From assembly GCA_028281005.1 (NCBI GenBank), contig JANQKS010000043.1, forward strand, positions 1-64,000: a stretch of 64,000 nucleotides of DNA, given 5' to 3'. This DNA is from Pseudomonadales bacterium (GTDB lineage Bacteria > Pseudomonadota > Gammaproteobacteria > Pseudomonadales > Azotimanducaceae). Under the pieces are notes generated by a model. That model was not told the origin of the DNA, did not search any database, and saw only the letters and a program-made list of their open reading frames with translations. Of the stretch, positions 34,728 through 42,795 are shown one piece after another (within the stretch, counting starts at the first letter, position 1; each line of letters opens with the position of its first letter). The position numbers and the translations under genes were made by a program.

Positions 34728-35517
34728 TTTTGACAAAGACAGTCTCAGCAACACCTTCATAGTCGCCGTAGGCATCTGCTTGGTGTGCTCGGTGATTGTG
34801 TCGGGTATTGCGGTCGCGCTAAAACCCCAACAACAACTCAATCGCGAACTCGATCAAAAGCAGAATATCCTGCGCGCCGCAGGTATGTTGCCTGCCGACA
34901 GTAATGTGGATGCGCAAGGGCGCACGGTGGATGAGCTGTTTGCCGAGTTTGAAGTGCGCGTGGTGGATCTGACAACCGGCGAGTACTTAGACGACATTGA
35001 TCCGTCCACCTTTGATCCGATCAAAGCCGCGCGCGCACCGGAAACTTCAATGGCGCTCTCGGCGGAACAGGACATCGCTACTTTACGGCGTCGTGAAAAC
35101 GCCTCTGAGGTGTACATCATGCGCGGCGAGCAAGGCATCGAAAAGCTGGTGCTGCCGGTGCGCGGTTATGGCCTGTGGGGCACCATGTTCGGCTATTTGG
35201 CGTTGGATGCGGACCTGCAAACCATCTCCGGTCTGGGTTATTACAACCATAAAGAAACCCCCGGATTGGGCGGAGAAGTAGACAACCCTCGCTGGAAAGC
35301 AGCTTGGGCCGGTGTGCAATTGTTTGACAGTGCCGGACAACCGGACGTGCGTTTGGTAAAACGGCGCAGTGAAGCGTCGTTGCCTGCGGCGAATTATGAG
35401 GTAGACGCCTTGTCCGGCGCCACGTTCACGACCCGCGGTGTGCAAAACATGGTCAATTTTTGGACGGGTGAACTGGGTTTTGGCCCGTTTATACAACGTT
35501 TAAAGCCTAGCGCCTAA
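34720..35517 (+). CDS. nqrC: Na+-translocating NADH:quinone reductase subunit C
   Basis: A single-span subunit with a periplasmic FMN domain. The start is GTG 34720, supported by GGAG at 34708-34711. The 265-residue protein has one N-terminal transmembrane helix (about residues 13-32) and the flavinylation motif DALSGATFTTRGV near the C-terminus. GYGLWGTMFGYLAL and HKETPGLGGEVDNPRWKA are family signatures. Covalent FMN needs an ApbE-type transferase, which is not encoded next to this operon. Confidence 0.96.
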   Translation: MASFDKDSLSNTFIVAVGICLVCSVIVSGIAVALKPQQQLNRELDQKQNILRAAGMLPADSNVDAQGRTVDELFAEFEVRVVDLTTGEYLDDIDPSTFDPIKAARAPETSMALSAEQDIATLRRRENASEVYIMRGEQGIEKLVLPVRGYGLWGTMFGYLALDADLQTISGLGYYNHKETPGLGGEVDNPRWKAAWAGVQLFDSAGQPDVRLVKRRSEASLPAANYEVDALSGATFTTRGVQNMVNFWTGELGFGPFIQRLKPSA

Positions 35518-35577
35518 GGCGTGTAAGGGCGAAAGGAAAGTAAAAGTAGGGTAAAGAAGGGAAAAGAAGGGACAGAT

Positions 35578-36240
35578 ATGGCCAGTAACAAAGAGGTCTT
35601 AGTCGATCCGATTTTCAACAACAACCCGATTGCCTTGCAGGTGTTGGGTATATGTTCCGCCTTGGCGGTGACCATCAGTATGTCGCAGACGTTGGTGATG
35701 TGCGCAGCGGTGATTTTTGTCTGCACCATGTCCAACGTCGCGGTGTCTTTGGTACGCAACCGTGTACCCACCAACATTCGTATCATTGTGCAAATGACCA
35801 TCATCGCGTCCTTGGTGATTGTGGTGGATCAGGTACTACAAGCGGTGGCTTATGATATTTCCAAGAGCCTGTCGGTGTTTGTGGGTCTGATTATCACCAA
35901 CTGTATCGTCATGGGTCGGGCGGAAGCCTTCGCCATGCAAAACGGTCCTTACCTGTCGGCGCTGGACGGTTTTGGCAACGCGCTAGGCTATAGCGTGATT
36001 CTCGTAGGCGTGGCGCTGATACGCGAGCCATTAGGCGCCGGCACCCTGATGGGTTTTGAAATTTTCCCAACCGTGAGCAACGGCGGCTGGTACCACGCCA
36101 ACGGTATGTTCCTGCTGTCACCCAGTGCATTTTTCATCATCGGCCTGTTTATATGGGCGATTCGCGCTTGGAAGAAAGACCAGGTCGAAGAACCGGAGTA
36201 TGAAATTGCTCCCAACGCGCAGTATCAGGAGGCCATGTAA
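35578..36240 (+). CDS. nqrD: Na+-translocating NADH:quinone reductase subunit D
   Basis: A six-helix membrane subunit that, with NqrE, holds an iron centre. The 220-residue sequence has [18 protein letters not shown], a conserved central cysteine in [16 protein letters not shown], and [18 protein letters not shown]. Cys in the NCIVMGR motif is the expected metal ligand, paired with the equivalent in NqrE. The 60-base gap after nqrC is purine-rich and includes AAGGGA near the start codon. Confidence 0.97.
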   Translation: MASNKEVLVDPIFNNNPIALQVLGICSALAVTISMSQTLVMCAAVIFVCTMSNVAVSLVRNRVPTNIRIIVQMTIIASLVIVVDQVLQAVAYDISKSLSVFVGLIITNCIVMGRAEAFAMQNGPYLSALDGFGNALGYSVILVGVALIREPLGAGTLMGFEIFPTVSNGGWYHANGMFLLSPSAFFIIGLFIWAIRAWKKDQVEEPEYEIAPNAQYQEAM

Positions 36241-36242
36241 GC

Positions 36243-36851
36243 ATGGAACATTTCCTCGGCATCTTCATACGCGCGGTATTTATTGAAAATATGGCGCTGA
36301 CCTTCTTCTTGGGGATGTGCACCTTTATCGCCATTTCCAAGAAGATTTCCACCGCCATCGGTTTGGGTATCGCCGTGGTGGTGGTGCTGGCCATCACCGT
36401 GCCGGTGAACAACCTGATTTACAACAACCTGCTGCGTGAAGGCGCGTTGGCCTGGGCCGGGTTCCCGGAAGTGGATTTGAGTTTCCTGGGGCTGCTGTCC
36501 TACATCGGCGTGATTGCCGCCATGGTGCAGATTCTAGAGATGGTGCTGGATAAGTATGTGCCGGTCCTCTACAACGCGCTCGGTGTGTTTCTACCGTTGA
36601 TCACAGTGAACTGCGCCATCTTGGGTGCGTCGTTGTTGATGATCGAACAGGATCAGACCTTTGCTGAAAGTGCCGTTTTTGGTTTAGGCGCCGGCGTTGG
36701 CTGGGCGTTGGCCATCACGGCGTTGGCCGGGGTGCGCGAGAAACTTAAGTACAGTGATGTGCCCGATGGCCTGCGCGGCCTGGGGATTACCTTCATTTCC
36801 GTAGGCTTGTTAAGTCTGTGTTTCATGTCCTTTGGCGGCATCGATATTTGA
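36243..36851 (+). CDS. nqrE: Na+-translocating NADH:quinone reductase subunit E
   Basis: A 202-residue membrane subunit, homologous to NqrD in inverted topology. Recognisable motifs are [18 protein letters not shown] with one metal-ligand cysteine, [26 protein letters not shown] with the second, and [23 protein letters not shown]. It follows nqrD by two bases and its end precedes nqrF by 13 bases. Confidence 0.97.
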   Translation: MEHFLGIFIRAVFIENMALTFFLGMCTFIAISKKISTAIGLGIAVVVVLAITVPVNNLIYNNLLREGALAWAGFPEVDLSFLGLLSYIGVIAAMVQILEMVLDKYVPVLYNALGVFLPLITVNCAILGASLLMIEQDQTFAESAVFGLGAGVGWALAITALAGVREKLKYSDVPDGLRGLGITFISVGLLSLCFMSFGGIDI

Positions 36852-36864
36852 TTTAGGGAATAGC

Positions 36865-38094
36865 ATGTTAGACACCACGGTATTGCTTGGCGTTGTTATG
36901 TTCACCGGTACGGTGCTGTTTCTGGTGGCGGTCATCTTGTTTGCGCGCTCCAGACTGGTGAGTACAGGTGACGTCACCATCGAGATTAATGATGATCCGG
37001 ACAAAGCCATCCAGGTGCCCGCCGGCGGCAAGCTGCTTGGCACCCTGGCGGCGAAAGGTATTTTTCTGGCCAGCGCCTGTGGCGGTGGTGGCACCTGTGC
37101 GCAATGCCGCTGCCGTGTGGTGGAAGGCGGCGGTAGTATCCTGTCCACGGAAGAAGGCCATTTCACCCGCGGTGAAATACGTGACAACTGGCGCTTAAGC
37201 TGCCAGGTGGCGGTGAAGCAGGATCTCAAAATAGAGATACCGGAAGACGCCATCGGCGTGCAGCGTTGGGAGTGTGAGGTCATGAGCAACCCCAACGTCG
37301 CAACCTTTATCAAAGAGCTGAATCTGAAGCTGCCGGAAGGCGAAGAGGTCGACTTCAAGGCAGGCGGCTATGTACAGCTGGAAATCCCGCCGTACGAAAT
37401 GCAGTACAAGGAAATCGACGTAGAAGAGGAATACCACGACGATTGGGACCGGTTCAACGTGTGGGACAACTTCAGCAAGGTGGATGAAGAAACCATCCGC
37501 GCTTACTCCATGGCCAACTATCCGGAAGAGAAGGGCATCTTAAAGTTCAACATTCGCGTCGCCAGCCCACCGCCGGGGATGGATGTACCGGCGGGTAAAA
37601 TGTCTTCTTATGTCTTTAATCTGAAGCCGGGCGATAAGCTCACCGTGTTTGGCCCCTATGGGGAATTTTTTGTCAAAGACACCCCGGCGGAAAAGATATG
37701 GATCGGCGGTGGAGCCGGCATGGCGCCTTTACGCTCGCAGATCTTTGATGAGTTGCGCCGCCGCGGACGCACCACCAAGATGAGTTATTGGTACGGCGCG
37801 CGATCATTACGCGAGATGTTTTATGTCGAAGAGTTTGATCAACTGGCGCAAGAGTTCGACAACTTTGATTGGCATGTCGCGTTGTCGGATCCGTTGCCGG
37901 AAGACAACTTTGACGGCCATATTGGGTTTATCCATCAAGTTGTGTTCGACAACTACTTAAAAGATCACCCCGCGCCGGAAGACTGCGAATACTATTTGTG
38001 CGGGCCTCCGCCAATGACCGCCGCGGTGTTACAGATGCTTGATGACCTGGGTGTGGAGCCGGAAAATATTCACCTGGATGACTTCGGCGGCTAA
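36865..38094 (+). CDS. nqrF: Na+-translocating NADH:quinone reductase subunit F
   Basis: The NADH-oxidising subunit of about 409 residues. One N-terminal transmembrane helix precedes a 2Fe-2S ferredoxin domain ([13 protein letters not shown], with the fourth cysteine in LSCQVAV), followed by an FAD domain ([11 protein letters not shown]) and a NAD-binding domain ([21 protein letters not shown]). The start is ATG 36865 because homologous NqrF proteins begin at the membrane helix; the frame is open further upstream. It ends the operon: no nqrM or apbE follows. Confidence 0.97.
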   Translation: MLDTTVLLGVVMFTGTVLFLVAVILFARSRLVSTGDVTIEINDDPDKAIQVPAGGKLLGTLAAKGIFLASACGGGGTCAQCRCRVVEGGGSILSTEEGHFTRGEIRDNWRLSCQVAVKQDLKIEIPEDAIGVQRWECEVMSNPNVATFIKELNLKLPEGEEVDFKAGGYVQLEIPPYEMQYKEIDVEEEYHDDWDRFNVWDNFSKVDEETIRAYSMANYPEEKGILKFNIRVASPPPGMDVPAGKMSSYVFNLKPGDKLTVFGPYGEFFVKDTPAEKIWIGGGAGMAPLRSQIFDELRRRGRTTKMSYWYGARSLREMFYVEEFDQLAQEFDNFDWHVALSDPLPEDNFDGHIGFIHQVVFDNYLKDHPAPEDCEYYLCGPPPMTAAVLQMLDDLGVEPENIHLDDFGG

Positions 38095-38106
38095 CAGCTC
38101 ACTTAT

Positions 38107-39657
38107 TTAGCCCGCGCGGGTAAACTCCGCGCGGGTGAGATTGCTACCCTGGGGTGTAGGGTCGAGCGGGTAAATTGGCCGGCGCACCTTTTCGAACTGC
38201 ACTTCGCTGTAGTCGGAAGTACATACACCCAAACCTGCACATTCGATGGTGTCTTTGACCAGCTCGCGGAAACCCACGCGGTAGTGGATGCGGCTTTTTA
38301 GCATAATGTAGCGCCGATGGTTGGGTTCCATCCCCAAACAGCGGAAACACTCTGGGTCATAAGGTTCGATGTGTCTGGATATGATGGCGATGTCGATGTC
38401 ATTAGGCAGCGCCAATACGGCACTTGGCCCCATGTTGATGCCTAATCCCCGTGCCATTTCCACGCGTGCCTTAAAGCGACCGTTGCTCAAGAGCTTAACC
38501 TCACCGGTGAGCGTCAACGGTTGGCTTTGTTGCTGCAAAGCCGGCATGTCTAGCTTTCCACCCAGCTGCACGGTCACTTCCGCACCAATCCCGGCGGCCA
38601 TCATGTGCGTCACAACATCCGGGTCGTAGAAACCAAATACCGCAACATCGTGCAGATCCGCGGCCAACACCGCCGCCAACACCTCTGTGGTGTCCATGGT
38701 GCCGCCCGAAGCGGTGTTGTCATAGTGATCGAGAATGAGAACCGGACCGGAGGCGCCGTCGCCTTGGTGCTCCGCGGCGTTTTTAGCACGTGCCATAGAG
38801 TCAGCCAAAGGCTCAACTTGATAAACGAAATGTTCGCGATCCTGCCAGGCCTGGTCGAGCAACTCGTTGGTATAGCCTCGGGCTAGGTCGGCGTTGTTAT
38901 CGGTAATGGTCACCACCGACAAACCAGCGTCATGGATGTCGGCATGCGGAAACCCGGTAAATAGGCTAACCGCCAGACAATTGCTCTGTTCCAGTTGCTT
39001 GACCCGTTCTTGGAGGGCTTGGTTGGGAAAATCATCGGTACCCTGGCGCATTACATGGGGCAACATCGGTGCATTTCCCCAAGTCATGGTGGGTGTTACT
39101 TCACCGGCCAGCATCTTAAAGAAAACGTTAGCGGCACGACGGGCGGTGCCATCCATGTCGATGTGTGGATAGGTGTGGTAACCGCACAGCACATCGCAAT
39201 TGGCCACCATGTCTTCGGTCAGGTTGGCGTGCATATCCAGCGACACGGCGATCGGCAGTTGTGGAAACGCGGTACGTAGACGCTTGAGCAGTTCTCCTTC
39301 GCCGTCGTCGTAGCTTTTAGTTGCCATGGCGCCATGCAGATCGAGCAGCAAAGCGTCCACTTCACCGGCCAACTCGACAATGGCAGCGCACATCGTCTCG
39401 TAAGCATCGTCTTCTACCCGTCCACTGGGGGGCGCGTTTGCGGCAATCCCCATGACAATGTCGGCGTTGTGAGATTCGGCGACCTCGATGTAACCGCCCA
39501 AGCAAGAAGCGGTATTGCGGTAGACATTGAGCGCCGCTTCACCCTGTAGGGGTGCGTCGCGCCCGCCGCTAAAACGATCTAAATCGGTCACCACCGGTGA
39601 AAAGGTATTGGTCTCATGGCTCATCATGGCAATACCTATGCGGATTCGCTCAGTCAT
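38107..39657 (-). CDS. M81 family metallopeptidase, MlrC-like
   Basis: A 516-residue protein of the M81 (microcystinase MlrC) family. The N-terminus has IGIAMMSHETNTFSPV. Likely zinc-site segments are LLDLHGAMATKSYDDGEGEL and SLDMHANLTEDM, with HTYPHIDM shortly after; LDHYDNTASGGTMDTTEVL and the closing MGPSAVLAL are also conserved. Members cleave small peptides or amides; the natural substrate here is unknown. Its ATG overlaps the stop of the GrdB-like selenoprotein gene (ATGA), so the two are translationally coupled. Confidence 0.88.
   Translation of the reverse strand: MTERIRIGIAMMSHETNTFSPVVTDLDRFSGGRDAPLQGEAALNVYRNTASCLGGYIEVAESHNADIVMGIAANAPPSGRVEDDAYETMCAAIVELAGEVDALLLDLHGAMATKSYDDGEGELLKRLRTAFPQLPIAVSLDMHANLTEDMVANCDVLCGYHTYPHIDMDGTARRAANVFFKMLAGEVTPTMTWGNAPMLPHVMRQGTDDFPNQALQERVKQLEQSNCLAVSLFTGFPHADIHDAGLSVVTITDNNADLARGYTNELLDQAWQDREHFVYQVEPLADSMARAKNAAEHQGDGASGPVLILDHYDNTASGGTMDTTEVLAAVLAADLHDVAVFGFYDPDVVTHMMAAGIGAEVTVQLGGKLDMPALQQQSQPLTLTGEVKLLSNGRFKARVEMARGLGINMGPSAVLALPNDIDIAIISRHIEPYDPECFRCLGMEPNHRRYIMLKSRIHYRVGFRELVKDTIECAGLGVCTSDYSEVQFEKVRRPIYPLDPTPQGSNLTRAEFTRAG
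38111..38135. terminator. Hairpin between convergent nqrF and M81 genes
   Basis: CCCGCGCGG at 38111-38119 and CCGCGCGGG at 38127-38135 form a perfect 9-base GC-only stem with a 7-base loop. It overlaps the last codons of the M81 gene and lies 17 bases after the nqrF stop. There is no strong U-run on either side, so it may be a bidirectional attenuator or end-protecting structure rather than a classic terminator. Confidence 0.5.
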
Positions 39658-40607
39658 GCGCTTTCTTCTAGGAATACACAGGTGGTACAGGGCCCCATGG
39701 CTGCGTCTGCATCTGCTTCGTTCTGGTACTGGGGTGTGTCGAAGCGCTCCACGCGGTCGTCTTCATGCGCGTTGGCGTCGTCATTTGAATCCGCGTTGTG
39801 TTCACTCTGTGCAGGTTTAGGACGCATGACGCTGTCTTTCCAGACATCGTCCGTCCGCCACTCGTAAGTTAGATCAACAATGGTGCCGGGCGCTTGAATG
39901 TTTGCCAGTGCTTGTAAAGTGTCTTGCAAAACAGCCATTTGGTTGTCTGTATCCAATGGTTTGCCAGCGGTGTGCCCCAAGGGATAATCCAAATACACGG
40001 CCCGCGGCGGATTAACGGCAGCGGTGATAGACCGTGCGCTGGACATGCTGATGGTGGGGATGCCGCGGCTTTCAATCTCTCGTGCGATCAGTCCAACGGA
40101 CTGGTGGCAGACGGGTCAGACCGGCACCAACAACACGACGTCGACTTCGTCTTGGGTGACCCGCTGCGCCAGGGCCGGGGCCAGAATGTCACGTACCTTA
40201 CGGCTCGAGTAGATGCCTCCCATAAAGGTATAAGCATTGGGTGGCAGACTACCTATCAAGCCCTCGCGCTGGCCGCGGCGCAAGGTTTCTAGCGGAAAGA
40301 CGACGTTAGGATCGCGGCGTGCGTCGGTCAGATCGTAAGCAAAGTGGGTGGCCCGCAGCGTGTCGTTGGCGGTATCACTGGCAATTTCCCGGTAGCTGAA
40401 GTCGTCTTTAAAGTGGAACGCAATCTGTCCGTGTGCATAAATACCGCCGGATGCAATGAGGCCAACCTTACATTGGGCGAGCGGTTTGGTGAGAGGCGTA
40501 AAAGCGGGTGCGTCTGCATTGTGCACCCATTGATAGGGTGGATACCCTAACGCGCTGTATTGCGCCTCGGTGCGTTGAATGTAATCCACCGGCGGCCGAT
40601 CACCCAT
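39654..40607 (-). CDS. GrdB-like selenoprotein with in-frame UGA read as Sec164
   Basis: Related to the glycine/sarcosine/betaine/D-proline reductase selenoprotein B family. A single frame of 317 residues is interrupted only by TGA at 40118-40116. Read as selenocysteine it gives LVPV-U-PVCHQSVGLIARE, a U-x-x-C redox motif where this family has Sec or Cys. A SECIS-like hairpin follows immediately. Upstream, LIASGGIYAHGQIAFHF and TLRRGQREGLIG, and downstream, AREIESRGIPTISMSSAR, are parts of one continuous domain. The start ATG 40607 has GGGAG upstream. The tail ends with GPCTTC. A standard caller would split it into two hypothetical genes. selA/selB/selC must lie outside the window. Confidence 0.8.
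40089..40118 (-). promoter_or_regulatory. Bacterial SECIS element after the UGA codon
   Basis: On the minus strand the UGA (40118-40116) is followed by 12 bases, then CAGUCC (40103-40098), loop GUU (40097-40095) and GGACUG (40094-40089): a perfect 6-base stem. The loop starts 18 bases after the UGA, in the usual range for bacterial SECIS hairpins, and begins with G-U, as in the SelB-binding loop of E. coli fdhF. The hairpin is inside the coding sequence, as expected in bacteria. Confidence 0.75.
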
Positions 40608-40705
40608 CGGTGCTCTCCCATTGCTGTTCTCGGTAACGGACGTTAGCAACGCCAGCCGATGCTGACAACTTGTGCGCCTGGCCGCTTCGATGCAGACTCT
40701 GGGGT

Positions 40706-41536
40706 ATGTCGGATACTCCCCAAAGCCGCAGAATCTCTCTCGCCTCCGGTGTGTTACCGGAGTTTGACGCGCTCACGGTTGCGCGGTCTGCAGTCGCCGC
40801 GGGGTATACGGATGCGGGTTTGATGGTACGCGCAGACGAATGGGATCGCGGGGCGGAAGCAGAACTGCTTGATATCCGTGCCCAGCACGGTCTGGGTTAT
40901 CTTGACGTAGAAGTGTTGTGGATCCCTGCGGGCGGCGCGCTGGATGACAGCCATCAGTTTATTGTTGAAGTGGGCGGTCGATTACACGCCGATCATTTAC
41001 TGGTGGTGAGTGACGAAGCGGACGCAGAGCGATTGGCGCCCGCGTTAACCCAGATCACCGCATGGTGTGAACCGTTTAAACTTAAACCCATGTTGGAGTT
41101 TTTACGCATCACCCAGGTGACGAGCCTAACGCAAGCCCAAGACCTGCTGGCTGCATGCCGGGAGCAGAACTTCGGCATTCTGCTGGACAGCTTACACCTT
41201 GCGCGCAGTGGGGAGCTGCAACAGCTGCCCGCGTTGGATGCCACGCAGCATCCCTACATACAGCTGTGCGATGGGAATTTGCATTGCTCGGATGATCCGG
41301 GTCAGCTATTGGAAGATGCCATCGATCTGCGCAGCGCACCCGGGCAGGGTGCGCTGCCGCTGGCGCCTTTGTTAGAGGCGCTGCCGGCAAACACGCCGCT
41401 CAGTTTAGAAGTACGTTCACGCACGTTGCGCGAATCCTACCCTGATCCACTACAACGGGCGGCAACAGTATTAACCCACACCCAACAATTTCTCACGGAG
41501 CTAGAGCATGAGCGACACGCAGCCTCTATTGTATGA
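40706..41536 (+). CDS. Sugar phosphate isomerase/epimerase-like TIM-barrel protein
   Basis: A 276-residue protein of the xylose isomerase-like/AP-endonuclease-2 TIM-barrel superfamily. Typical strand ends are SLASGVLPEFDAL, LDVEVLWIP, KPMLEFLRITQV, FGILLDSLHLARSG, YIQLCDGNL and LSLEVRSRTL. Glu, Asp and His residues in these would form a metal site. The substrate is unknown. The frame is open further upstream, but ATG 40706 fits the homology. It diverges from the selenoprotein operon and overlaps the following crotonase gene by 29 bases. Confidence 0.78.
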   Translation: MSDTPQSRRISLASGVLPEFDALTVARSAVAAGYTDAGLMVRADEWDRGAEAELLDIRAQHGLGYLDVEVLWIPAGGALDDSHQFIVEVGGRLHADHLLVVSDEADAERLAPALTQITAWCEPFKLKPMLEFLRITQVTSLTQAQDLLAACREQNFGILLDSLHLARSGELQQLPALDATQHPYIQLCDGNLHCSDDPGQLLEDAIDLRSAPGQGALPLAPLLEALPANTPLSLEVRSRTLRESYPDPLQRAATVLTHTQQFLTELEHERHAASIV

Positions 41537-42296
41537 AGAAGCCGATCACGTAGGCGTCATCACCTTGAACCGACCCGAGGCGATGAATTCCCTCACCTAC
41601 CAGCTATACGCTGACCTGGAAGATACCGTGCGCAACAGCAAAGCTCGGGTGTTGGTCATTACCGCGACCGGCCGTGCGTTCTGTGCGGGGGATGACGTTA
41701 AACAAATTCTCGGTAGTTCCGCACCGGCACCCAAAGAGTTTCGCGAGCGCAGTAAGGCGACCGGAGGACTGACGCCCGCTGCTGACGCCTTGTTGTACAC
41801 CGACATCCCGGTGATCGCAGCCGTCAACGGCCCGGCAGTGGGGTGGGGGATGGAGCTTGCCTTGATGGCAGATATTCGCATTGCCTCGCAAAACGCTAAG
41901 TTTGGCGAACTGTTTGTGATTCGCGGCCTGTGTTGTGACGCACCGGGCCTAGGTCGCTTGGCTGCCCTGGTGGGTCGGGAGCGCGCGGCTGAAATGCTGT
42001 TTACCGGCGAGGTCATTGATGCCGCTGCCGCCGAACGGATAGGGCTGGTCAGTCGGTGCGTCCCGCATGAACAGTTGCTGCCCGAGGCCATGGCGTTGGC
42101 GGCGAAAATTGCAAAAAACCCGCCGTTAGCGGTGCAGGCACTCAAAGCCGGCTTGCGCCGCACGGTGGAACCCGATTGGCGGGATACCGGCAAATGGGCC
42201 ATTGAGCAGATTACCTATCTGCGCGGCACAGAAGACTCCAAAGAAGGGGTCGCCGCGTTTTTGGAAAAACGCGAGCCTGTGTATCAGGGGCGCTAG
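41508..42296 (+). CDS. Enoyl-CoA hydratase/isomerase family protein
   Basis: A 262-residue crotonase-fold protein. The oxyanion-hole segment ATGRAFCAGDDVKQ and the second glycine-rich segment VNGPAVGWGMELALMADIRIAS bind the acyl-CoA thioester. The acid/base region reads FGELFVIRGLCCDAPGLGRL, with the first catalytic Glu position filled and the second replaced, so hydratase activity is not certain. It overlaps the TIM-barrel gene and ends in a short tandem duplication. It begins a series of acyl-CoA genes extending to the window end. Confidence 0.88.
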   Translation: MSDTQPLLYEEADHVGVITLNRPEAMNSLTYQLYADLEDTVRNSKARVLVITATGRAFCAGDDVKQILGSSAPAPKEFRERSKATGGLTPAADALLYTDIPVIAAVNGPAVGWGMELALMADIRIASQNAKFGELFVIRGLCCDAPGLGRLAALVGRERAAEMLFTGEVIDAAAAERIGLVSRCVPHEQLLPEAMALAAKIAKNPPLAVQALKAGLRRTVEPDWRDTGKWAIEQITYLRGTEDSKEGVAAFLEKREPVYQGR

Positions 42297-42320
42297 CTTG
42301 ATATCAGGGGCGCCAGCTTG
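42281..42320 (+). repeat. 20-base tandem duplication at a stop codon
   Basis: The last bases of the crotonase gene, 42281-42300, are repeated immediately at 42301-42320 with two mismatches. One mismatch changes the stop TAG in the first copy to CAG in the second. Confidence 0.75.
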
Positions 42321-42325
42321 GCCGG

Positions 42326-42739
42326 TCAGCTAGTCCAGCCGGGTCCGTCTTTATTGGCCAGTTCTCCATCGACGTAGAGATCTACTTTATTGGTGTAAAA
42401 GGAGGCATACCCGCGTAGCGGCTCACATTCGTCGTAAGGATCCATATAAGCCCAAATTGCATCCGTAACAGGGCCGTCTTCAGTATGCACCGACCAATAA
42501 CTTGCATGGCCTTTGAACGGACAGTAGGTGTCTGTGTCGGTGGCGCTGATCAAGGCTTGGTTTACATCCTCCAGCGGCATGTACCACACAGGCCGGTGTT
42601 TGGTTTCTTCCACTAATACCGAGCGTTGGCTACGGGCAATTTCAGTGTTGCCGATACGTACCACCACTTCGCTGTCCTGGGGCAGGATGGAGACGGCGTA
42701 GTTTGGGTGTTGCTCAAAGCCTGGGGCTGGATTGGCCAT
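42326..42739 (-). CDS. DUF427 domain-containing protein
   Basis: A 137-residue DUF427 protein, with the family features VVVRIGNTEIARS, VWYMPLEDV, TYCPFKGHASYW and AIWAYMDPYDE. Such proteins are small beta-rich folds of unknown function, often beside lipid or CoA enzymes. ATG 42739 is preferred; GGGAG lies upstream of it, and the longer frame overlaps the divergent promoter. It diverges from the NAD-dependent epimerase gene. Confidence 0.85.
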   Translation of the reverse strand: MANPAPGFEQHPNYAVSILPQDSEVVVRIGNTEIARSQRSVLVEETKHRPVWYMPLEDVNQALISATDTDTYCPFKGHASYWSVHTEDGPVTDAIWAYMDPYDECEPLRGYASFYTNKVDLYVDGELANKDGPGWTS

Positions 42740-42795
42740 GTAATTCTCCCTACCATGTTTTGCTGTTCTACACGATATCGCGAGGCATAGCGCAA

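Noticed and set aside
39654-40649. Reading the GrdB-like gene as two separate genes or a pseudogene
   Set aside because: The frame is continuous without other stops, flanking residues are conserved-looking, and a SECIS-like hairpin follows the TGA.
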